From Desulfobacterales bacterium C00003060 (GTDB taxonomy: Bacteria; Desulfobacterota; Desulfobacteria; Desulfobacterales; C00003060): a DNA stretch of 7,317 bases. This document shows positions 1 through 6,352 of the stretch, one piece after another. Made by a program: the position numbers and the translations under genes. Location of the stretch: assembly GCA_001751085.1 (NCBI GenBank), contig MAXP01000286.1, forward strand, positions 1-7,317, in the 5' to 3' direction. The notes beneath the pieces were generated by a model. It was not told the DNA's origin. It did not search any database and saw only the letters and a program-made list of their open reading frames with translations. How positions within the stretch are numbered: position 1 is the first letter of the stretch; every line of letters starts with the position of its first letter.

Positions 1-378
1 ATGATCGTACTCCAGGTCGTGGACAATCTCTGGAAGGAGCATCTCCTTGCAATGGATCATATGAAGGAAGGCATAGGACTCCGTGGCTACGCCCAGCAGG
101 ATCCCTTGGTGGTTTACAAGCGGGAAGGCTTTGAGATGTTCATGGAGATGATTGAACGTATCAAGGAAGAAACTGTGAGGTTTCTGTTTCGCGTGCAGAT
201 CGCTCGGCCCGAAAAAATGGTCGCAAGTGAAAAAAAGAGGAAGCAGGATCAGCTCGTTTTTTCAGGGGGTGGGGAGGTTGCCAAACAGCCGGTGCGGCGC
301 TCCAAAGAGAAAGTCGGGCGTAATCAACCCTGCCCGTGCGGGAGTGGGAAGAAATACAAAAAATGCTGCGGAAGATAG
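1..378 (+). CDS. secA: SecA protein translocase ATPase, C-terminal fragment (5' end outside window)
   Basis: SecA is the ATPase motor that pushes unfolded preproteins through the SecYEG channel. The window opens inside the gene, so the ATG at base 1 is an internal methionine and not a start; only the last 125 residues are present. Residues 1-70 match the helical scaffold region: [10 protein letters not shown] (10-19), then [12 protein letters not shown] (24-35) and YKREGFEMF (39-47), all family hallmarks. A charged, variable linker follows (about 71-105). The protein ends in the SEC-C zinc tail, with Cys111, Cys113, Cys122 and Cys123 in the pattern [13 protein letters not shown]; in known SecA this tail binds Zn2+ and contacts SecB and ribosomes. 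The gene ends with TAG at 376-378, overlapping the start of argJ. The identification is very secure; only the N-terminal roughly 85 percent is missing. Confidence 0.97.
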   Translation: MIVLQVVDNLWKEHLLAMDHMKEGIGLRGYAQQDPLVVYKREGFEMFMEMIERIKEETVRFLFRVQIARPEKMVASEKKRKQDQLVFSGGGEVAKQPVRRSKEKVGRNQPCPCGSGKKYKKCCGR

Positions 379-1571
379 GGCAAGTGCCCACCACATTACA
401 AGTTCCGGGGTTTGTTGCTGGTGCCTTTGCTGCCGGGTCAAAAAAGGACGGAAGCAAGGATCTGGGCATGATTTTTTCTGAAGCTCCGGCCTGTGCAGCC
501 GGTGTTTTTACGACCAATCAGGTACAGGCAGCCCCGGTACTCCTTGACAAAAAACGCATCAAATCAGGCCGTTGTCAGGCCATTGTGGCAAACAGCGGTA
601 ATGCAAATGCCTGTACGGGAGAACAAGGGTTGAGAAATGCTGAGGCTGTGGCACGTGCAGCAGCCACGGCCCTTGGGATACCTGAGGAATTGGTGCTGGT
701 TGCATCCACAGGTGTCATCGGCCAACCCCTGAATGTCTCTGCCTTTGAAGCTGCCATGCCGAAGCTTGCCGGCCAGCTCAGCCCCACAGGTCTTTATGAC
801 GTTGCCCAGGCTATGATGACTACCGATACCTTTCCCAAGGCCGTTTCAAGACATGGTCGGATTGGTGACAAGGCATTTGCCGTGGCTGCCGTGGCCAAAG
901 GGGCCGGGATGATTCTGCCGAATATGGCCACCATGCTTTGTTTTGTTTGCACAGACATGGGCGCTAAACCAGATCTCCTGGGTCAGGCCCTAAATGAGGC
1001 TGTGGCGGGATCATTCAATACTATCTCAGTCGATGGGGACACCAGCACCAATGACACGGTGCTTGTCCTCGCCAACGGTCTGTCCGGTCTGAACCTGGAA
1101 GAGGATGCATGCGCCAGGGCATTTCAGGTTCTCTTAAACGAGGTTCTGTTAACACTATCTCTTCAGATCATCCGGGATGGTGAGGGGGCTACCAAACTGG
1201 TGAGCATCCAGGTGAAAGGAGCATCCAATGAACGGGATGCCAGACTGGTGGCTTACACGGTTGCCAACTCTCCCCTGGTGAAGACGGCTCTGTTTGGGGA
1301 AGACGCCAACTGGGGCCGTATCATTGCTGCCGTAGGCAGGGCCGGTGTGCGGATTAATCCAGGTACAATCGACATCTATTTTGACGATGTTTGCTTGGTC
1401 AGAAACGGATTGGGGTGCAATGAAAAGGCCGAGGCGGCCGCCGGCCGAGTCTTGAAGACCGATCGCTTTATGATTACTATTGACCTAAAGCTGGGCAGCG
1501 AAGGTGCAACCGTCCATACCTGCGATCTTTCCACTGACTACGTGAGAATCAATGCCGACTACCGGTCATAG
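363..1571 (+). CDS. argJ: Glutamate N-acetyltransferase / ornithine acetyltransferase ArgJ
   Basis: ArgJ moves the acetyl group from N-acetylornithine to glutamate in the cyclic arginine pathway; bifunctional forms also make N-acetylglutamate from acetyl-CoA. The protein is about 402 residues, normal for the family, and complete. Numbered from the ATG at 363, landmarks are [10 protein letters not shown] (77-86), the oxyanion-hole region STGVIGQ (115-121), the self-cleavage site [14 protein letters not shown] (179-192), DGEGATKL (272-279), GEDANWGRI (312-320) and the C-terminal INADYRS. Family knowledge places autocleavage between Ala189 and Thr190 (codon 930-932), giving alpha and beta chains with Thr190 as nucleophile. 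I chose ATG 363 over an in-frame GTG at 336. It is an ATG, a purine-rich GGGAAG lies 11 bases upstream, and the family match begins only near residue 15. The start sits inside the last codons of secA (16-bp overlap), suggesting coupled translation. Whether it is mono- or bifunctional cannot be read from sequence. Confidence 0.95.
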   Translation: MLRKIGQVPTTLQVPGFVAGAFAAGSKKDGSKDLGMIFSEAPACAAGVFTTNQVQAAPVLLDKKRIKSGRCQAIVANSGNANACTGEQGLRNAEAVARAAATALGIPEELVLVASTGVIGQPLNVSAFEAAMPKLAGQLSPTGLYDVAQAMMTTDTFPKAVSRHGRIGDKAFAVAAVAKGAGMILPNMATMLCFVCTDMGAKPDLLGQALNEAVAGSFNTISVDGDTSTNDTVLVLANGLSGLNLEEDACARAFQVLLNEVLLTLSLQIIRDGEGATKLVSIQVKGASNERDARLVAYTVANSPLVKTALFGEDANWGRIIAAVGRAGVRINPGTIDIYFDDVCLVRNGLGCNEKAEAAAGRVLKTDRFMITIDLKLGSEGATVHTCDLSTDYVRINADYRS

Positions 1572-1641
1572 GAGACGTATACCTCACACGGCCACAATCT
1601 GCGCTTTTCTAAAATTTGTTGTCCGTAGTCTGTTGCATTCA

Positions 1642-1721
1642 GAGGTTGGAGGTTAGAGGCAAAGAAAAGACTCATCTCTTTTGCCTCCAACCTCAAGCGA
1701 AGCGGTCCTCCAACCTCCAAC
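1642..1721. repeat. Palindromic heptamer-repeat element 1
   Basis: The left arm is three 7-bp units, gaggttg, gaggtta and gaggcaa (1642-1662). The right arm carries inverted units ttgcctc and caacctc (1681-1694). After a 9-base interruption it has further copies, including caacctc at 1711-1717. Bases 1649-1663 pair with 1680-1694 at 14 of 15 positions around a 16-base loop, so the DNA or RNA can fold into a strong hairpin. The element lies between argJ and the next + strand gene and carries no credible coding sequence. It has no T-run directly after the stem, so it is a poor intrinsic terminator. It resembles the heptamer short tandem repeats known from some bacterial genomes. Whether it is mobile, regulatory or inert is unknown. 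Confidence 0.75.
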
Positions 1722-1727
1722 GGACCG
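1703..1727. repeat. Small inverted repeat at the right edge of heptamer element 1
   Basis: The perfect 6-bp arms cggtcc (1703-1708) and ggaccg (1722-1727) enclose 13 bases made of the last heptamer copies. This hairpin and the larger one (1649-1694) do not overlap, so both could form at once. Alternatively, the enclosed caacctc copies could pair with the left arm instead. It may mark the boundary of the element. No U-tract follows. Confidence 0.5.
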
Positions 1728-1837
1728 TGGCGACCCAGGATGAACGTATTTATATGGACGATTGTAAAACTCCAATTGTGACCGTGCAGAGTATATCAGG
1801 TTAGGAACTCAGACATTGGAGGATTTTGGCCGAAACA

Positions 1838-2722
1838 ATGATCAAGCCTTTTCAAGTTTCGGCAGCCTGCCTTGTGCTGTGCCTTTCCATGTATCTTCCT
1901 TCGTCTGCATGTGGGGATAACATCAAGACGGATATCGTCTGCCGTTACAGGGCTGAAAGCTCCGGGGGGGTAGGTATGGAAGTTGACATCTCTAATACGG
2001 GTAATGCTACTGCCTACGATGTAAGCGCTACCGTTTTTCTGGCTGATTGGGTCCAAGTATACGATGATTTAGGGAATAATCGTCCTGGCGAAAAGATACA
2101 TTTCAACAGCCGGTATCTCAATCCGCAATTGATGCCTGGGAGGTATGTAGCGGTCATAAGGGTGAACTTTGAGGAACAGGGTGGCAGCCCCCATTGTGCC
2201 TATCATTTTTTTGAGATCCCTTATCGTCTTGATAAGGAAAGTTCCTGTAGGCCTGCTTTGTCTCTTGATCTAAGGTCACCTGTTTTCAACAAGAAGGCCT
2301 TCCGGAGCAAAGAAGGTAGTATCCGGCTTTTGATGGAAAACGGCAGTGAAGGAACAATAAGACCACACGTTTTCTCTTATTTTCCTGATGGTTTTAGCGC
2401 CTTGGAACCCAATAGATCCTATGAATTATCTCCTGGTGAGAAAAAGATAGTGACAATTCCCCTTAGCATGGGTCCCTTGGTCAGGAATGAGAGTACCTAC
2501 CATGTAGTGGTATGGTATGAACAGCACGGGAGCCACTATTCGCGCCATATTAGAGGAAAGATCCGAGTTGAGGAGTCGCCGGTATATCTCCGGGGGTATC
2601 TGTTCCTTGGGGCAACGGTCTTGATCATACTCCTTGGGGTTACCTGCTGGCGAAGCCGCAGAGGCGGGTCTTCTGCAGTTCCGGTGATCTTTGCGGTAAG
2701 CTATTTGTTCAAACTCATCTGA
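1838..2722 (+). CDS. Exported protein with Ig-like beta-sandwich domains and C-terminal membrane anchor, function unknown
   Basis: I do not recognise this family beyond its architecture. Numbered from ATG 1838 it has about 294 residues. Residues 1-25 form a signal peptide: a Lys near the start, a hydrophobic core (VSAACLVLCL) and a plausible signal peptidase I site after SSA. A Cys follows, but SSAC is a poor lipobox. Residues about 29-135 and 140-247 look like two beta-rich domains. The first contains VDISNTGNATAYDVSATV, the pattern seen in CARDB/NEW3-type adhesion folds. One transmembrane helix (about 253-270) is followed by a basic stop-transfer RSRR, so the bulk should lie in the periplasm. 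An odd hydrophobic tail (about 279-294) follows. GGAGG at 1818-1822 is 15 bases from this ATG; an in-frame TTG at 1826 is only 3 bases from it, so the start is uncertain. The 3' end overlaps the convergent glycosyltransferase gene by 22 bp. A surface-glycan role is inference from location. Confidence 0.75.
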   Translation: MIKPFQVSAACLVLCLSMYLPSSACGDNIKTDIVCRYRAESSGGVGMEVDISNTGNATAYDVSATVFLADWVQVYDDLGNNRPGEKIHFNSRYLNPQLMPGRYVAVIRVNFEEQGGSPHCAYHFFEIPYRLDKESSCRPALSLDLRSPVFNKKAFRSKEGSIRLLMENGSEGTIRPHVFSYFPDGFSALEPNRSYELSPGEKKIVTIPLSMGPLVRNESTYHVVVWYEQHGSHYSRHIRGKIRVEESPVYLRGYLFLGATVLIILLGVTCWRSRRGGSSAVPVIFAVSYLFKLI

Positions 2723-4449
2723 TACAGACCATACTCATAATCCTGCTCATATGCCCGCGCGATCTCTGTTAGCCGGTATTTTTCCTTAATGGCCCGGCAG
2801 AGTCTCCGGTTTCTTTCGTTTTTTGTATTGCACCAGTAATTGTAATGAAAGTAGACATGACCCTGGTATTTTTTCATCAGGTGCTCAATGAGACCGGGGT
2901 CATTTATTCCCGCATAGGTCTGAATGGCATTCTGCCCCCATAATAGAAGCATCGTGGGATTCTGGGTCAGTACTATGGAGCGTCTCGGGATCTTATCTAT
3001 GAATTCCATGGCATACCTATGGTCGTGTCTTGCTCCCCATGCCTCCTGGCCCACCCGTCGAACCAGTGGCAAAAACTCAATAAAGGAGAATAGCATTACC
3101 AGGACGATAATGGATGCCCCATGTTGTAGTATCCTCGATCCAAGATGTCCGCAACCTGCGTCTCGTGTCTTGAATCCTGAAACCGTCTTCCCCATCTTTT
3201 TCAGAATAAATCCTCCTCCAAGACCGGCCAGTATGGAAAGCGGCATGAAAGAAAGCAGGGAAAAGCGAACATCGGCCCCGTATCGATAACTGCCTGCGTA
3301 GAAAAAGAGAAATATTCCCCAGAAGAACAAAAACCACAGAAATATTAGCAATCTCCATCTCAAGAGTTCCCGGGAGCAGAGCAATCCTATGATGGCCAAA
3401 GCTGTAAGGAGAACGGGAAAGTGCAGGTTGTTCAGATAATAGGCGCCATTGGCATAAAGATTGTTCCAGAAGAAGTTCAGCGAAAACTTGCCCCCTTCTG
3501 CGCCCCATGTGTGGCCGCTCACGGCATAGAAATGCAGGAGGTGTGGCAATAGAAAGAGGGCGGTCAGAAGACCGAAGGTCCATACTTTTTTATTGATCAG
3601 ACTTCGTGGTGAGAGGACCATGAATGCTATCATTACCCATAAAAGGATAAGCATCGATTCCGGTCGCATCTGACAGGCAAAGGGGATCAACATGGCTAGC
3701 AGGAAGAGATGTCTGTCACGTTGTGTCTTGAGAAAGACGATCAGACAAAGGACGGTCAGCCCGGCGAAGAAGCTTGCAGAAGGTTCTGCCGCCGCTGTAT
3801 TTGCCCAGATCAGGTTATGAGGGATGAGGGCAAAGGACAGGGCTGCGAGGAGGGAAGTGAAATAGATGCCGGTTAGATGCCACGTAATAAAAAAGACCAC
3901 CAACACCCCTGCACTGAACAGCAGGTTGTTGGTAAGAAAGGCATAAAGCTCATCAGTACCCAGGAGCTGAAATGCCCGGCTTATCAGGAACGGCCAACCG
4001 CTTGGCTCCTTATTATAGGTGATCCATTGGGGATAGTACTCTCCGTATTCAAAGGTGCCGTAATTACAATAGCCGGTCTGGTTTGTAAGGGCAATGTTTT
4101 GACCAACATTGGCATATATGTCTTCGTCGTAAAAGATTCGATGCGTGCGAGGGGCGATAAAAGAGGCGATTGAAAAGGCAACAAGGAAAAGAGCCACCAA
4201 GCCTGCTCCTCTCTTGTTGATGAATTGCTTGGCCAGACCGAGGATGTCTCGGTAACAGATCAAGATGGCGACAATTATCAGGAGAGAATTGACCTTCAGG
4301 TTCCAGGGAACCCACTTTTTCAGGATGCCACCTATCTCCCCCTTGGGAAAGTAATCAATGATGCCGATAACGATCCCAAAGAGCAGGAAATAGAGGATAT
4401 ATACAAATAGGGGGTATAAGCGGTAGTGACAGGTTTTTTGTAGTGTCAT
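2701..4449 (-). CDS. GT-C fold integral-membrane glycosyltransferase, PMT/ArnT-like (GT39 family)
   Basis: This 582-residue polytopic protein probably transfers a sugar from a polyprenyl-phosphate donor to a lipid, glycan or protein acceptor on the outer face of the inner membrane. It has about 10-12 hydrophobic helices, starting near residues 12-32, 53-66 and 82-98. The first large outside loop carries the acidic GT-C signature FYDEDIYANVG (D108, E109, D110), where this family places its catalytic acid. It is followed by KEPSGWPFL (147-155), matching the second conserved loop of ArnT/PMT proteins. AAAEPSASFF (219-228) and MRPES (261-265) are further family-like loop motifs. Residues about 465-582 form a soluble tail with SIVLTQNP. 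The start ATG (4447-4449) overlaps the upstream carbamoyltransferase stop as ATGA, indicating translational coupling. The 3' end runs 22 bp into the convergent gene. The fold is well supported; donor and acceptor are unknown. Confidence 0.88.
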   Translation of the reverse strand: MTLQKTCHYRLYPLFVYILYFLLFGIVIGIIDYFPKGEIGGILKKWVPWNLKVNSLLIIVAILICYRDILGLAKQFINKRGAGLVALFLVAFSIASFIAPRTHRIFYDEDIYANVGQNIALTNQTGYCNYGTFEYGEYYPQWITYNKEPSGWPFLISRAFQLLGTDELYAFLTNNLLFSAGVLVVFFITWHLTGIYFTSLLAALSFALIPHNLIWANTAAAEPSASFFAGLTVLCLIVFLKTQRDRHLFLLAMLIPFACQMRPESMLILLWVMIAFMVLSPRSLINKKVWTFGLLTALFLLPHLLHFYAVSGHTWGAEGGKFSLNFFWNNLYANGAYYLNNLHFPVLLTALAIIGLLCSRELLRWRLLIFLWFLFFWGIFLFFYAGSYRYGADVRFSLLSFMPLSILAGLGGGFILKKMGKTVSGFKTRDAGCGHLGSRILQHGASIIVLVMLFSFIEFLPLVRRVGQEAWGARHDHRYAMEFIDKIPRRSIVLTQNPTMLLLWGQNAIQTYAGINDPGLIEHLMKKYQGHVYFHYNYWCNTKNERNRRLCRAIKEKYRLTEIARAYEQDYEYGLYQMSLNK

Positions 4450-6155
4450 TTCTCGACAAGGAAGTCTTCAAGAAAAAGATAACTGATTTCGGTCCGTTGG
4501 AACATGTCAAGCGCATCGTCCGGAGAACAGACCACAGGTTCTCCATGGATATTCAAGCTGGTGTTCAAAACCACACCCTTGCCAAGTTCCTGCTTCATGT
4601 TCAACAGCAGGTCCCGGTAGACAGGATTCTCATCGCCAATGAATTGGGGCCGGCAGGTTCCATCAATATTGATGACGCCTTGCATGAGATTTGAATATTT
4701 TTCCTGAATCTTAAATGCCGTGGTCATAAAGCGATTGTCCCTGATGTCCTGCCCATTGATTTGAAGGAGCGAAGGCGCATCCTCAAATAGGATTGTCGGG
4801 CAAAAGGGCTGGTACCAGACCCTTTTTTTTAGGACAAGGTTGAGGCGGTCTTTTATGTGCTTCTTATCAGGCCTGGCTAAGATACTACGGTTTCCGAGTG
4901 CCCTTGGTCCAAGCTCCATCCGGCCCTGAAACCAAAGAATGATCTCTCCATCCAAAAGCAAACGCGCCGCAGCACGGGCCACATCTTCAAGATGATGGTA
5001 AGGAAATGGCCACTGATCCAAAGAAGACCGTATGGCTGCCTTTGAGAACTGAGGGCCAAGGGAAAGATCTTTCAAACAATACCGGGGGACACTGAATCTC
5101 TCGTGGTTGACCCCCATGGCTGCCCCCAACGCAAGTCCCCCATCACCCATGTGAGGGAAAACAAAGACATTTTTCATCTCATCCAGTCTTGCGATTTTCA
5201 TGTTCAACTTGATATTGGAAAAGACGCCGCCTGCAACAGAGAGCCTTTTTAGACCGGTTAAGGCGATAGCATGTCGAACCATGCTCAGGACATTTTTTTC
5301 CAGGACCCTTTGGGCCATGAAGGCAAACTGTTCTGAAGGGTACCGCCACAATATCCTTTTCAGCTCCTGATACATACCCATTGAACTATATCGAGAGATG
5401 ACATCCAGCCCACGGGTATCTATTAGCCTCATCAGCGGATTATCTCGGTCCTCTATGGGATGGGCATAATTGGCCAGGGCCATAACCTTTCCCTCGTCCT
5501 CCAGTTCCCTCATGTTCATCAGGTTTGTCACATGCTCAAAAAAGATACCGAGAGATGCCCTGGAAGGAATCTTACTTAGAAGACCCAGTTGTTCGTTCTT
5601 GAATTGCCAGATTGAGCCGGAAAGACCGTCCCCAACACCATCAAGTGTAATGACCAAGCATTCTTCAAATCCGCTGCACCGGGCCGCTGACTGGGCGTGG
5701 CAAAGATGGTGGTCCGGAAGGGAGAGATTGAAATCTGTGAATCCCAGAATCCCAAGCTGTTTGTTTATGTACAAGCGGCTCAGGTGATGGGATAGGAGGT
5801 TTGGACGTAGTTCAGTAAATCTGTACTTAAACCCCTTTCTAAGGGTGTCTAATCTCTTGGGCCCCCTTTTTCTTCTTCTGAGAAGGTAGTATTCCTCCTT
5901 TAACCGGGGCGATAATCGGGTAAGCGTTTTGGCCGGATCACTGGTAGGTACGGCAACTTCCCTGATGGCGGATACAGGAATACCGGTATTTTTGAGGCAG
6001 GCATTGATGGATTGACTGGGAAACCCTACCTCTAGTTTCCTTCGACTGAGTCTCTCCTCATTGATGGCAAAAATGATCTGGTCTCCCTTAACAAGGGCAG
6101 CACCAGCATCGTGACCGTCCCAGATACCTAATACAAACATATCAATTTGAGGCAT
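4446..6155 (-). CDS. O-carbamoyltransferase of the NodU/CmcH/TobZ family
   Basis: These enzymes use carbamoyl phosphate and ATP to form carbamoyl-adenylate, then pass the carbamoyl group to a hydroxyl on a sugar or natural product. The 569 residues equal the family length. The N-terminal Kae1-like domain opens with FVLGIWDGHDAGAALV (7-22) and INEERLSR (31-38). DHHLCHAQSAA (148-158) supplies the metal-binding histidines, and ITLDGVGDG (169-177), AGGVFSNIKLN (308-318) and PHMGDGGLALGAA (334-346) form the nucleotide- and metal-binding core. The C-terminal domain shows GRMELGPRALGNRSIL (411-426), PFCPTIL (450-456) and NTSLNIHGEPVVCSPDDAL (531-549). The family usually has Arg before PFxP; here it is Gln449. 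I kept the ATG at 6155, but the ATG at 6140 (residue 6) matches the usual family start better, and neither has an ideal ribosome site. The gene is coupled to the downstream glycosyltransferase by an ATGA overlap. The acceptor is likely a glycan precursor, by inference from that neighbour. Confidence 0.93.
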   Translation of the reverse strand: MPQIDMFVLGIWDGHDAGAALVKGDQIIFAINEERLSRRKLEVGFPSQSINACLKNTGIPVSAIREVAVPTSDPAKTLTRLSPRLKEEYYLLRRRKRGPKRLDTLRKGFKYRFTELRPNLLSHHLSRLYINKQLGILGFTDFNLSLPDHHLCHAQSAARCSGFEECLVITLDGVGDGLSGSIWQFKNEQLGLLSKIPSRASLGIFFEHVTNLMNMRELEDEGKVMALANYAHPIEDRDNPLMRLIDTRGLDVISRYSSMGMYQELKRILWRYPSEQFAFMAQRVLEKNVLSMVRHAIALTGLKRLSVAGGVFSNIKLNMKIARLDEMKNVFVFPHMGDGGLALGAAMGVNHERFSVPRYCLKDLSLGPQFSKAAIRSSLDQWPFPYHHLEDVARAAARLLLDGEIILWFQGRMELGPRALGNRSILARPDKKHIKDRLNLVLKKRVWYQPFCPTILFEDAPSLLQINGQDIRDNRFMTTAFKIQEKYSNLMQGVINIDGTCRPQFIGDENPVYRDLLLNMKQELGKGVVLNTSLNIHGEPVVCSPDDALDMFQRTEISYLFLEDFLVEK

Positions 6156-6210
6156 CCTTTACGACAAGTCAAAAGTGGTTTACGCTTTGTTGATCCTGTG
6201 TTTTGGTAGT

Positions 6211-6283
6211 GAAATTTGAAATTGGAAAAAACACAAAGATGTAGATGTGTTACCTAATTTCAAATTTCGAATTTCCAGTTTCG
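6211..6283. repeat. Palindromic heptamer-repeat element 2
   Basis: The left arm is gaaattt, gaaattg and gaaaaaa (6211-6231), three 7-bp units. The right arm is four inverted units, aatttca, aatttcg, aatttcc and agtttcg (6256-6283). Bases 6211-6223 pair perfectly over 13 bp with 6256-6268. Inside that stem, aacaca (6230-6235) pairs with tgtgtt (6246-6251), leaving a 10-base loop. The architecture mirrors the element at 1642-1721. It is AT-rich, sits between two - strand genes and has no coding capacity. Its function is unknown. Confidence 0.75.
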
Positions 6284-6301
6284 ACATCGCCATTCAATTC
6301 G

Positions 6302-6332
6302 ATAATACACGCTTTTTCGAAAAAAGTGTAAA
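6302..6332 (-). promoter_or_regulatory. Candidate promoter with a dyad in a 19-bp spacer
   Basis: On the - strand, TTTACA (6327-6332) resembles a -35 box and TATTAT (6302-6307) a -10 box; each matches the sigma-70 consensus at 5 of 6 positions. They are 19 bp apart, longer than the usual 17. Within and overlapping the spacer, TACAC and GTGTA (6326-6330 and 6306-6310 on the + strand) form an inverted repeat around a TTTTTCGAAAAA core. Long spacers with a central dyad are typical of MerR-family-controlled promoters, but no such regulator is in view. It would drive the carbamoyltransferase-glycosyltransferase pair. This is a by-eye match in AT-rich DNA, so chance is possible. Confidence 0.3.
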
Positions 6333-6352
6333 CTGGTCAATGAAAGATGCCG

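Larger units (their letters stand above)
1572..1837. other. Intergenic gap between argJ and the Ig-like membrane protein gene
   Basis: This 266-bp gap contains the heptamer palindrome (1642-1721) and little else that I can identify. No clear intrinsic terminator follows argJ in 1572-1641. A GGAGG Shine-Dalgarno sequence lies at 1818-1822 ahead of the next gene. A TATATC at 1792-1797 resembles a -10 box but has no well-spaced -35 partner: TTGTGA is only 10 bases upstream and TTGTAA is 24 bases upstream. The promoter of the next gene is therefore unresolved. Confidence 0.6.
6156..6352. other. Intergenic gap upstream of the carbamoyltransferase
   Basis: This 197-bp gap separates two genes on the - strand. 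It holds a candidate promoter with a dyad (6302-6332) and the second heptamer palindrome (6211-6283). If the promoter is real, the palindrome would fall in the 5' leader of the carbamoyltransferase-glycosyltransferase mRNA. No small gene is evident. No classical hairpin plus U-run terminator for the radical SAM gene is seen. Confidence 0.6.

Noticed and set aside
161..517. Short frames on both strands across the secA-argJ junction (161-517 minus, 227-481 plus)
   Set aside because: Both overlap two well-identified genes and have no recognisable features.
1642..1721. CRISPR-like repeat array
   Set aside because: The repeated unit is only 7 bp with no spacers of uniform length, and the copies are arranged as an inverted pair rather than direct repeats with unique spacers.
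1776..1797. Promoter for the Ig-like protein gene (TTGTGA ... TATATC)
   Set aside because: The spacing is only 10 bp, too short for a sigma-70 promoter, and the next candidate -35 is 24 bp away.
1616..1804. A 62-codon + strand frame in the gap after argJ
   Set aside because: It begins at a TTG, runs straight through the heptamer palindrome and has no Shine-Dalgarno sequence. The repeat is a 7-bp unit, which keeps shifting the reading register, so protein coding is unlikely.
3077..3583. A 168-codon open frame on the - strand inside the glycosyltransferase gene
   Set aside because: It is out of frame with a gene that has clear membrane helices and motifs. Its translation is low-complexity Arg/Ser/Leu-rich, with no family resemblance and no ribosome site. 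The same applies to the frames at 2924-3289, 3877-4173 and 4064-4315.
5470..5787. A 105-codon + strand frame antisense to the carbamoyltransferase
   Set aside because: It is antisense to strongly conserved motifs, and its composition is what a mirror of a real gene gives. No domain is visible. The frames at 4443-4694 and 6783-7094 were rejected for the same reason.
6156..6175. TTGACT just upstream of the carbamoyltransferase as a -35 box
   Set aside because: The matching -10 would fall inside the coding region and no good -10 is found at 16-18 bp.
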